Below, piece after piece: positions 1-9,251 of a stretch of DNA of 64,000 bases. Within the stretch, counting starts at the first letter, position 1; each line of letters starts with the position of its first letter. The stretch lies in assembly GCA_019426215.1 (NCBI GenBank), contig CM033394.1, positions 39,864,423 to 39,928,422 of the forward strand. The letters run 5' to 3'. This stretch comes from Buddleja alternifolia. Taxonomy: Eukaryota; Streptophyta; Magnoliopsida; Lamiales; Scrophulariaceae. The position numbers and the translations under genes were made by a program. The notes beneath the pieces were generated by a model. That model had not been told where the DNA came from and ran no database searches. It saw only the letters and a program-made list of their open reading frames with translations.

Positions 1-298
1 GTCCCGTCAAAGCTTCTCTTCTTCCTTAACTCGCCTGCTGCAGAACCCACGAGAGAGGATGGGTTCGTGCGAGAGCCCTCTGATATCTCGACCACTGGCT
101 CCCGCAAGGGTCCTGCCTCGTTTAAAGGAGGGACATCATAAACCGGCTCATCATGGAGAGGGGGCTCGGACGCACCCCCACTGGGGGTAGGAGCACGATG
201 TTGTGCCCTCGTTGCTGCAGCAGAGACACCTCGCCTGGTCTTCCCAGCAGCACGTTTCGCAAGATTCCTCTGCATATGAGCCGCCTTTTCTGCCATAC
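1..298 (-). pseudogene. Antisense ORF of Tat element, downstream exon (cut by window start)
   Basis: On the - strand an open frame runs from a splice acceptor (CTTTCAG, just right of 298) to the window edge. It begins with Met-Ala-Glu-Lys-Ala-Ala and is basic and Ala/Arg-rich, then Pro-rich. A very similar start (MATRQARLDALCDEEE) is found in the corresponding exon of the second Tat copy at about 25300-25626, so it is a shared downstream exon of the antisense gene. Function is not recognised. It lies upstream of nothing else visible on the - strand because the window ends here. Confidence 0.5.
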
Positions 299-479
299 CT
301 GAAAGAAAATAACAAAAACAAAATAAGTACGATGAAATAAAATTAAACTATGAGACTACGAACTAGGCTAAGTACGATGCTTATCCACTCTTTCGAATTC
401 GATGGGAGCATGACTTATCCGTAACCGAACCAAGACTCCTTCAGTGAGGAGAAAATCGGCATTATATAAATGCTAGAAA

Positions 480-1333
480 TGTCCATTGATAAAATTTTGA
501 CCCCAAGTCACCTCACCAATATCCTCAGGACGAGGTAAATCCAACCTCCACTCATGAGGTACCTTCCACTTCCTACGTTTAGGCAAGTCACCTCACCAAT
601 ATCCTCAGGACGAGGTAAATCCAACCTCCACTCATGAGGTACCTTCCACTTCCTATGTTTAGGCTGTGCTATATAAAAATACTTATATACGAATGCAGGG
701 ATTACGAGGGGAAATATAGAAGAATCCCTCGTCCCCAGTCCCTGACCTATTAAACTTAAATGTTTCCATGAAGTGGGCCAACAAGGCTGCTGCACCCCAA
801 TGGTGCATAAGGATGATGTCTATAAGAATTAGGCAAGAGTTGGGTGGGACACAACCCTAATCTAGACAGAATTCGAACCGTTGTAGGGTGAAAAAGAAAT
901 CTCACTCCGGCCTGCAAGTGAGTGAGGTGGAAGGTTCTGTAGCCGGTAGAAGTGGTGTCTATGCGGACGGTTAGATCAGGAATTTTAATATCAAATTCCT
1001 CAGAGATATAATATCTCTCTCGTATCTCTGGGATCCTCCCAGGGTTTAAAATGGATCACATACCACTCCAGGAATGATATACGCTAGGTACTCTACGAAC
1101 GGCCTCGTCCTCAGATTCCCCTCGTTATCTCCCTCATCCTCCTGATCACCCTCATGATGGGATCCCCTATCCTCACCTGCCACCTCATCGTTATTCTGAG
1201 CCTCGTATTCGTCTATTTCTAACTCGCCATCGTCCACAGTTCTAGACAGGAAATCTAACTGTTCTACTTCTTGCTCTCCTGCCAACGACGCAAGAGACTC
1301 GTCGGATCTAGTCCTAGAGGTTGAACAGACCAT
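480..1333 (-). pseudogene. Antisense ORF with Transposase_28-like domain, broken
   Basis: The - strand gene starts with ATG at 1333 and has an acidic N-terminal region (many Glu/Asp, about 95 residues). Between about 1050 and 760 it encodes the conserved block typical of plant gypsy-associated Transposase_28 proteins; GLCPTQLLPNSY is readable near 820-850. Further on, RKWKVPHEW is visible near 560-660. The reading frame is interrupted by stop codons and by an 80-bp tandem duplication (505-664) that shifts the frame. The protein's role in these elements is unknown; family membership is based on motif similarity to the copies at 26050-26310 and 55790-55869. Confidence 0.6.
505..664. repeat. 80-bp perfect-length tandem duplication
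   Basis: The unit AAGTCACCTCACCAATATCC... spans 505-584 and is repeated at 585-664 with a single C/T difference near the end (CTACGTTT versus CTATGTTT). It lies in the antisense ORF. Because 80 is not a multiple of three, it shifts the frame, and the second copy is read in a different frame. Confidence 0.95.
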
Positions 1334-1710
1334 GATGCAAAACTAGTGAAAATAGAAAATATACGAGGCTAACAATAGTACGAAGCAGAAAAATAAACTC
1401 ACACACCACAAAAATTCGAGGATCAATACAGACGAATACAAGAAGAAGAAAAATACCTAACAATGGTATCTTGCAAGAGGATAAGAGGATGCCTAAAGCA
1501 AAAACAAGCCCTAATCTGCGCAACTCTGAATTGCGGCCTGGGTATGACACTTTTTCTTCTTCTTCCCCTTTAAATCTGCCTGAAATCACTAAATAGAGGA
1601 ATTGCTCAAAGAATTGCAAAATCACTTCTCTTCTCTTTGGTCGCTGCTTCTCTCGAAAGTTCTATCTGAAGGTGAAAAAGGTAAAAAGTGAAAATAAGCC
1701 TAATGTTTTC

Positions 1711-1720
1711 CTATTTATAG
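1711..1720 (-). promoter_or_regulatory. TATA box for the antisense ORF
   Basis: On the - strand the sequence reads CTATAAATAG, a canonical plant TATA box, about 380 bp upstream of the antisense ATG at 1333 and inside the element, before the 3' LTR. Comparable TATA boxes precede the antisense ORFs at 7383 and 26649, so it is proposed as the antisense gene's own promoter. Confidence 0.45.
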
Positions 1721-2027
1721 ACTTCATTAGGTGGGAATACCAAAAGTTAAAATTGACAGTTGACGTCAGTTTCAATTTTAAAAGATGAATGGATTAGATA
1801 GAGTGACTATTCATTAACCCGACTATTCAATAGTTAATAATTTATATAATTAATTGCACAGCAGTTATTACTATTGAAGGCGCGTGTTACCACTCGCCAA
1901 AAGCTTATTTGGCACGTGGCTTCATCTATCTGCGGAGAATAGGTTGAATTTAAGTATATCTACATCACTTGCTTCGATAAGGAAAGACTGTTCAAAGCAA
2001 TCGAGGCCTACGAACTGGGGGACTAAA

Positions 2028-2314
2028 TGATGAGTATAAAATATTCATCCCTATATTATCTCCCGGTCAATGGTCAACAATATACAACTACTGTTAATTA
2101 TTAAATAATTAATAGTATAGCTGGTCGGGTTACGACCCGATCCGGTTCATCGACCCGGTGACTCATGTGACTTGAATCCAGTCATTCAAGTTTTCATTGG
2201 AGTTTCTTCTCGTATTTTCTTGTCTTTGTTCAAGTGCAAACTTGTATCAACTATTGCTTAATTTATGCTTGTCTGTATTTATATTCAAACATTTTCTTTG
2301 ATATGTCTTCATCA
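2028..2314 (+). repeat. 3' LTR of Tat element 1 (right end uncertain)
   Basis: It starts TGATGAGTATAAAATATTC directly after the polypurine tract. A candidate end is ...TTCATCA at 2314, which gives TGATGA/TTCATCA inverted termini. No target duplication could be checked because the 5' LTR is outside the window, and the LTR may be longer. Confidence 0.4.
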
Positions 2315-2992
2315 TTTTTTTTCGTAATATGTGTATTAAGCCTTTTAACAAAGGATTCTTTAGTGTCCATAATATTCTCAAAGAATGTTGTCATTAATTC
2401 AATACTAGCTATCTCCCAATATAATGGCTTATTTTCGCATATATTTTCTAATATATATGGACATGTGGCATCCATTTTATAATATATATCGACAACTCAA
2501 TCAGTATGAATAATTTTATAATTATAAATTATAGAGTATGTTTAAGAAAATAAGTATAAAAATGATTTTAAAGTATAAGATAAATTGAATTGATAGAAAT
2601 TTGATTTTTGCCATGTCACTTAGCCATGTTGAAAAGCCCATTTGTCATGGTCAAAATTGATTGACCATAGCTTCGTCTCGACTTTAGGCTTGGTAACTAC
2701 AAGTATAGCCAAAACATTGCCCATGTTTTATAGTCATTGTCAATGTTTAGTTCGTTACAAAGACCATGGCTTTTCATCTATGATAAAATGGTGTTAGATT
2801 AGCATTTCTCCCAACAAAGGCTTGATAATGCTTAAGATAATTATCATTCTTTTTCCACCATCGACAAATTAGTCATGGGTTTAGACTTTTATATACCTCT
2901 GCTTCAAACCATAGCATATATTTTCATTACCAATACATAATTTTCTTGTAGAGATTGACATGTCAATATGTAATGCATGTTTGATTACACAT
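2315..2992. other. AT-rich stretch, no gene recognised
   Basis: A 70-codon open frame on the - strand (2263-2475) has no recognisable motif. Nothing else can be supported before the TRIM-like element begins. Confidence 0.4.
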
Positions 2993-3819
2993 TGTTAGAT
3001 AATATAATATCTTTCTAGTATTTATGTTAATTTAGGTTTCTTTATGTTTCCTTGTATTTATCTTTTTCTTGTTTATAGTTAGGGTTTCTTGTTTACTTAA
3101 ATACATATATCTCTATAAATATGTTACTCAACAATACATGTTTCCTACGTATTTTTCTCTAATTTAACATGGTATCAGAGTCATGGCTTCGAGTCATGGT
3201 CTCTCGATCTCTCGTTTCCGCCGCCATCCTCAAGTCGCCGTCCCCGTCCCCGTCTGGCGCCCCTTATCTAGTTTAGTTTTTCTTCATCTAATTTTCTTGC
3301 GTTCTTTTTCCTATGGCCGCGATTAGCCGCCGCAGTCGTCTTTAGTTTTGTTAGTTTTCGCTGCTCACCCTTGGAAAACGAGGACTTGGAGCCGCTACCT
3401 TTTTATTTTATGTTGCCGCCTTTTCTATTTGGCCACGGGCCGCCGCGCTTAGCCGCCCTCACCTTTAGTTTTGTTAGTTGCCATCACTCACCCTTTGAAA
3501 ATAAGGACTTGGAGTCGCCGCCGTAGTCTCTTAAGGCCGCCGCCTTTAATATTTATCGCCATCTTCTACACAAATTCTCTATGACCGAATTTTTTTGGCC
3601 CAGTTTCAACGTTCAAGACTCTCACGTTTCGAATACGGGGGAGTGTTAGATAATATTATATCTTTCTAGTATTTATGTTAATTTAGGTTTCTTTATGCTT
3701 TCTTGTATTTATCTTTTCGTTATTTATAGTTAGGTTTTCTTGTTTACCAAGTACATGTATCTTTATAAATATGTTACTCAGCAATACAAGTTTCCTATGA
3801 GGTTTTCTCTAATCTAACA
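2993..3819 (+). mobile_element. TRIM-like miniature LTR retrotransposon
   Basis: Two direct repeats, 2993-3169 (177 bp) and 3644-3819 (176 bp), start TGTTAGATAATAT and end CTAACA or TTAACA. The left one is followed at 3170 by TGGTATCAGAGTC, a primer-binding site complementary to initiator tRNA-Met. The right one is preceded by a purine tract (ACGGGGGAG, 3635-3643). The internal region is only about 475 bp, GC-richer, and has no coding capacity, so the element fits a TRIM or an extreme deletion derivative. The LTR resembles that of the copia element at 20011-20197 (TGTTAGATAATATCTTT on its - strand), which suggests the coding relative that mobilised it. Confidence 0.75.
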
Positions 3820-3820
3820 T

Positions 3821-4120
3821 ATGTTTCCTTGTATTTATCTTTCCTTATTTATAGTTCAGGGTTTACTTGTTTACCAAGTCTATGTAACTCTCTATATATG
3901 TTACTCAGTAATACAAATTCCCTACAGGACTTTCTCTAATCTAACATGTTATCGAGCTAAAGAATTTCTTCTCTCAACCCTCACAATCTCTCTCTTCTGC
4001 CAGCCTCTACCATTGTCGTCCCTGTCCGGCTCCCTAATTTTTTTTTCTCTCATTCCCACACTCTACAATGGCAGCCTACCACTTTTCGTGTAGAGCAACT
4101 TATGCCAACAAATCTTTCTT

Positions 4121-4157
<37 letters not shown>

Positions 4158-4260
4158 ATTATTTCCACATCTATAACTCTTACCCACTTTCATGGTGTTG
4201 AATTACGAGTTGTTCAATTCCTATTTTCTTTTCTCTTTTTTTTTCCTGAATCTTAAATTT
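3821..4260 (+). mobile_element. Third partial LTR and second internal copy of the TRIM-like element
   Basis: A truncated LTR copy (about 3823-3946, lacking its first 50 bp) follows directly after the second LTR. After it comes a degenerate primer-binding site (TGTTATCGAGC at 3947) and a CT-rich stretch that resembles the first internal region. The arrangement LTR-internal-LTR-partial LTR-internal is typical of tandem TRIM structures produced by LTR-LTR recombination. Confidence 0.6.
4124..4154. repeat. (CT)n microsatellite
   Basis: About fifteen CT dinucleotides in a row, inside the CT-rich second internal region of the TRIM-like array. Confidence 0.95.
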
Positions 4261-4928
4261 TTTTTCCCACACGTATAAGTATATATGACGTTCTTTTGAT
4301 TGTCGTTAGCATAATAGCCATCTTTTTACTTCAAATTTCGTTTGCAAGGTATAATTTTCAGTTGAATACATCAATACTTCTTTTGAATACATCAATATAT
4401 AATGTAGGAAATCAATACATGACAATATTTTGATTAGATATACCACTTTATTCAACCAAAATATGTATTCAATTGTTAAAGTGCATATTTTTGTAAGATT
4501 AGGGGGCAAACCTAACTCACATATCTCAAAGTATCTAAGAATCAGATTCCGTCGGAAACAAAATCAAAAGGTAAATTGCAAAAGTATCAAAGGTTGGAGC
4601 GTCAAGTGCAAACTTTTTGTAACATGGGGCAAAGTGCTCAGAGATCTATAAGATGGACAATCTGAATTTTACCCCCTTTTTGAAGAATTTAAATTGGTAT
4701 TTCACTTACTTTTAGCAATCTTGATCAGATTATTTTCAAATTTTGGAACTTTTAGTTTGTTAAATATTTACTATTTCTTGTTATTATATTTAAAAGTAAT
4801 CAAACCACAAAATGCAACTAAAAAAGATACATTATTTTGGGTCGGATGAAGTATAAAATGCCTTATAGAAGTTGAGTATTAATTGACAGAGATATTTGAT
4901 ATGACTAACTGGGCAATTTTATGTCAAG

Positions 4929-5068
4929 TCGGGTGCATTGGAGTCGGTGTACTTAGCACCACACATTTGTGGTAAGGTGGGTGGTTTTCATCACCCAACA
5001 ACCATGCAAAAATCACCCATCCCACTATAAATATATGGTGCTAAGTACACCAACTCTAATGCACCCGA
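4929..5068. mobile_element. 140-bp MITE with about 33-bp terminal inverted repeats
   Basis: The left end reads TCGGGTGCATTGGAGTCGG and continues to ...TTAGCACCA. The right end is its reverse complement with only two visible mismatches over about 33 bp (...CTAATGCACCCGA). The centre is about 75 bp and non-coding. Flanks do not show a clear target duplication, so the superfamily is not assigned. Confidence 0.75.
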
Positions 5069-5189
5069 TCTAACATAGTCTCACACGAACTATAGCCAAT
5101 CCGATGGAAAAGTTTGGCAGGGTCTTCATCATTATTCATTTATATTTTCCTTATTACAAATCGGCCAAACACAAGGTTCTGTATAACCA

Positions 5190-5376
5190 TATGGTGGAAC
5201 GGTAGGGGCTCCTCCACCCTTAACCAAATGTCAAGGGTTCGATCCTTGACTTTGGGAATGGAGCAGATTTCCTTGGCCAACAGTCCCACCCTTTGAGGTG
5301 TCTACCATCTGCGAAAGGGAATAGTCACCCCGATCGGGGGTGGATACCCTTGGTATAACCAAAAAAAAAAAAAAAA
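5190..5376 (+). mobile_element. tRNA-derived SINE
   Basis: The sequence begins near ATGGTGGAACGGTAGGGG (A-box region) and carries a good RNA polymerase III B-box (GGGTTCGATCC, 5235-5245). It ends about 185 bp later in a run of 16 A (5361-5376). Size, internal promoter order and poly(A) tail fit a plant SINE. A target duplication was not identified with certainty; GTATAACC occurs at both edges. Confidence 0.7.
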
Positions 5377-6073
5377 TCATCCATTCTTGGAAAAAAACAA
5401 TTTAGGTCAAAGTAATACTTTATACCCATTCTTGGAAATTACTAGAAGTCAAACTCGGCTAATCAAGATATCAAGAATTAATGACATATAATTGGAGGCT
5501 TTTGATTACATCCTCGCATTTCTGTGTGTATTTGTCACTCTCATAATAATTGTTAACTAATTCTAATAATATTAGTTAATTGTAAATTGTTACTATTCAA
5601 TATTTATAATATATCACGTAATTGATTTTCATTAAAACAATGTTAAATTACAGCATCTTATCTATCTTTTAAGACACTGTTAGAACATATAAGTATAGGA
5701 AGTTGATATTAACACTCCACAAATTGACAATATTGCCCATCATTCAATAATAGAATATTGTTATATTTTTTTTATAATAAATAAACTTTTTTAATTATGG
5801 TATAAGTGTAGATATAATAATATTTTGGTGGAAGAATAAAACGCTTATTCTTCCATTTGTTATAGGATGCTTTACCTTCTTTTATTGTTATTTCACAAAT
5901 ACAATAATGTTCTGTTATTTATTTAATTTTTTTCAATATTTTTATTATGAAAGGGCTCTTTGTCCATTTTATTATTTTGTTCAACATTAAAACAACCCTA
6001 TGATAAAATCATCAATGATCAATTTTCGTTGATTAATCTAATATCAAATTTTTAAACAAAGCAACAAAATTAG
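5377..6073. other. Intergenic AT-rich DNA, nothing recognised
   Basis: No open frame, terminal repeat or RNA gene can be supported between the SINE and the LTR at 6074. Confidence 0.5.
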
Positions 6074-6921
6074 TGTTTCGTAAAAAAAAACAATCTAGAC
6101 TAGGGAAGGATTTCGAATAGTCGTTCCAAGCCCGTGATAATTCTCCACTTAGAATTATCTTTCAACCCCCGCGTTCGAGTTCGATACGCTAGACGGTGGT
6201 TCAGAATTTAACACTTCGATGTGTTGTTTAAATTATTTGTTCGGACCGCTGATGAAAATATGTACTAAAAGAACAATTCAAGTACAGGTAAGAATTATTT
6301 CTCTGATACTTAAATCTGACACAAAATAATTCTATACCTACGTGAGAATCTTCTTTTCTTAAAACGATGAAGATGAATAGAAAACTCAGGTCAAGATACA
6401 AATTACTGTCAAATAATGAAATCTGAAAACATGTAATCTATACCTCCATAAAAGTCTTCAATTCGTGCTAGTTACAGAGAAACACTGGTATAACTCCGGG
6501 ATTGGATCCAGCAATTCTTGAACAAATCTACACTACAAACTACTCCTAATTTATTTACGCCTACTCCTATGATAAGAGAGAAAAATAAGTTGTTCTGTGA
6601 TTTGATGTTCTCTTCTCTCTCTTCTTTCCCGCTTTTATACTTCTGTGTCGTGGGTTTGCTTCTTCAACCGTCGAGAACCGCTTCCCTCTTCAACCGTCGA
6701 GAACTGCTTCCAACTTCTCTTTTAAAAAAATCCTTTTGTTTTGGCGGGATATTATTGTCGGGTTTTTGACTCTAATTTTATCAGACCTGGTTTATTGTTT
6801 TTTTCGATGGGCTTACCCTTTTAAACTTTTGGACCCATTAATCGTTGTTGGGCCTGTTTTAGGTCTTTCACTTTGGGCCTTTCTTAGGTCTTTCAACCTA
6901 TTTTATTTTTTAGTGTAAACA
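6074..6921 (-). repeat. 3' LTR of Tat-A
   Basis: On the - strand the LTR begins TGTTTACACTAAAAAATAAA directly after a polypurine tract (TTAGGGGGGCATT, 6922-6934 on the - strand). A matching end TGTTTCG on the + strand at 6074 gives TGTTT/AAACA termini and a length of about 848 bp. The left end is inferred from the inverted termini only. Confidence 0.5.
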
Positions 6922-7210
6922 AATGCCCCCCTAATGTATATGAACGTTTCGAGTTCATGTATATTAATGTACACGTCTCCTTATTAATCTTTGTTTCATT
7001 TCAAAAGGGTTCGTGAATGATATGACGAATGTGTTCGTTCCTTTTCCTAGCACCTTTTCGTGATCAGGGTTTTAAAACCTCCCTTCTTTTTGTTGACGTT
7101 TTTAAATCATCTTTCTGTAAGAGCCTCTTCGTATTTTTAAACGGGTAAAAACGATTGAAATTTCCCACTTTCTGTTCTGCAAGTGTCTTTTCGTGATCAA
7201 ACACCTAGAG

Positions 7211-7223
7211 CCCTATAAATATC
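7211..7223 (+). promoter_or_regulatory. TATA box of the PMD antisense gene
   Basis: CCCTATAAATATC lies about 160 bp upstream of the start codon at 7383, inside the element and outside the LTR. It is followed by a CT-rich leader typical of plant 5' UTRs. It suggests that the antisense gene has its own RNA polymerase II promoter. Confidence 0.6.
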
Positions 7224-7382
7224 TCGTTCCTGTTCTTAGCCATCACTATCATCCTTCACTTTATTTTCTTTCTCCAACTATTCATCGTCTTCCTTCTTTA
7301 TCTTTCTCTATTTCGAAAATTCCTTCGTCTTCGAAATCCTCTTCCATCTCTTTTCGACAACCTTTTCGAACCGTTTTCGAGT

Positions 7383-8794
7383 ATGTCTAACTCTCATTCT
7401 ATTTCGCATCTAGTGGCTCGAGCAACTCTTTTGGGTAGCGAAGATGCCCAAGATCTCTATCACATCATCAAGAATTTCGAGGCTTACTACAGTGATGTGA
7501 AGATTTCGACTCTAGAGTCTACCCATATCATACAGCCTGGGTCCGCGATCGTCGGGGTCAATCTATCAACCATGTTGGGCTCGGACCTCGATTTCAATCC
7601 AAGGCATTCGAAGCCTCTGAGGATGGTGTTCCTGATTTACTCGGTACTTGGCCCGCTTTGGAGGGTGATGCCCCTCTTTTTCAATGTAAGGTGCAGAACA
7701 AATATGAGTGGACGAATAAGACCAAACCCATCAATGGATGGATCGGGGCCATCGATGCATATCCTTGGTTCGAAAAATTGCATCATCTTCATAAGAAATG
7801 GGACGGTAACCGAATTCTTGGGCTCAGTCGAATAGCCTGTTACCCAATCATCCCTTTCGAGCAGGTAACAACAGATGCCCTTGCGTATTCGTGGGATACT
7901 TCGTATAATTGTTTTGTATTACCTCGTGGTTTTCAAACAATTACGTTGGAAGATGTTGCTCTAATTACTGGCCTTTCCCCTACGGGCATGAGTCTTCCTA
8001 CGGGTGAACCTTTGCCTAATTCTCGAGCTCTCTTACTATCTACCGAAAATTGGCTAAAACATCATGGTAAATCAAAGGGAGCAAATATCGCTTATACTGC
8101 CTTAGTCAAATTCTTTATCAATTGTGACGATCCACCGACGCCTTTCGAAGAGGTTTTATTTTTAAATTTCGTCTTCTCCCGGTTGTTTATGAATGCCGGT
8201 TGCGTGGTGAATAAAACCTTTTTTACTTTGTCTGCTAATATTGCGGTCACCATGGGGCCCATCGAGTTGGCTCCACTAATGCTATCTCACTTTTACCGCA
8301 TGATGTTTAATTTGAGCAATGACCCTTCGAATGCTCACAAATTATCTGGCCCCCTTTGGTTATTGACATGTTGGTCTTTTCTGTATTGCCCTGACCTATT
8401 GAATATCAGGACTATAAAATCGTTCGAAAAATCGGTTGAGCAACGACAATCGTCGAAAAAATCCTCCAACTTCCGGCTCGAACCAATTTCGAAATGGGTT
8501 TGCTATGGGGAGACCGCTATAAACTTATTAGTTCCTCTCGAGAAAGTATCGTATCTCGAAGTTTTGTGCGCCATTTATAATCCGCTCTATGTTTCCACAT
8601 GGTGCCCCTTTTTCGAAACAAAGCATGACCAAGCCCGAAATCATTGGTCGCACACTGCTCTACCCAATTGGATGCTAACGATTGATTCGCTAGACTCCTC
8701 CATAGACGATCATCCCTATTGGAGGTCTATTTTGTCATCCCGGGATTTACTATATGCAGATAATGTCCCCGGAGTTGAAGTTTACAACCCTCAG
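7383..8794 (+). pseudogene. Plant mobile domain (PMD) protein, first exon, one frameshift
   Basis: This is the antisense gene of Tat-A. It starts ATGTCTAACTC at 7383. The first about 75 codons are in one frame; a frameshift near 7600-7660 leads to a second frame open to 8803. The second part is an aminotransferase-like plant mobile domain (PF10536): the core ITLEDVALITGLSPTG is at about 7950-7990. Other typical features are YSWDTSYNCFVLPRGF before it and aromatic/hydrophobic helices after it. The exon ends at a good donor (CTCAG|GTATGC, 8794/8795). PMD proteins such as MAIN and MAIL1 act in the nucleus in transposon silencing and gene expression; PMDs also occur inside transposons, where their role is unknown. 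Confidence 0.75.
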
Positions 8795-9251
8795 GTATGC
8801 TAAATATGTTTTGAGTATAAATATGACAAACTTTATAACATTGTTATATTCGATGTCGAACATGTTCAACTTCGAGCATCTCTTTCCATGCTTAATTTCG
8901 AATATGCTAACTCTGGACATACCTATTTCGGGCACGCTTAATCTCGAAAATAGCTTTCTTGAATATCCTTATTCTCGAACATGTTTGATCTCGAATCTCC
9001 CCTGATCTCAAACATGCTTATTTCGAGCACGCTTGAGCTCGAGCATGCTTGATTTCGAGCATTGCTTGATTTCGAGCCTGCTTGGTATCGGGCATCTTGG
9101 TTCGAGCATTGCTTGATTTCGAACAGGTTCGACTTTAAATTTACCATATCTCGAATGAGCTATTCTTCGAGCTTGCTTCCTTCAAGTATTTCTGATTTTT
9201 GAGCAAACAGTTCGACAACTGAGTTTTGTTTAAACCATCTTTATTTTGCAG
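8795..9251 (+). repeat. Intron filled with a degenerate TTTCGAGCATGCTTGAT repeat
   Basis: The intron has GTATGC at its 5' end and TTTTGCAG at its 3' end. Between about 8845 and 9190 it contains many imperfect copies of a 15-20-bp unit built around TTCGAGCATGCTTGAT. I count about 16 TCGA tetranucleotides in roughly 350 bp. Confidence 0.75.

Larger units (their letters stand above)
1..2314 (+). mobile_element. Tat-lineage Ty3/gypsy retrotransposon, 3' end with antisense ORF
   Basis: This is the 3' part of a gypsy-type LTR retrotransposon on the + strand. A purine-rich tract (ACTGGGGGACTAAA, about 2014-2027) directly precedes an LTR-like start TGATGAG at 2028, as expected of a polypurine tract plus 3' LTR. 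Upstream of it, on the opposite strand, lie exons of an antisense ORF with a domain of the kind annotated as putative gypsy-type transposon (Pfam Transposase_28). An antisense ORF between pol and the 3' LTR is known from the Tat/Grande/Retand branch of gypsy elements. No pol is present because the window starts inside the element. The lineage assignment is inference from layout. Confidence 0.65.

Noticed and set aside
2234..2482. Open frames on both strands after the first Tat LTR
   Set aside because: No motif, AT-rich composition and overlap on both strands make them likely chance frames.
8845..9190. Possible CRISPR-like array of short repeats
   Set aside because: Units are degenerate and directly adjacent, without unique spacers of constant length, and lie in a predicted plant intron.
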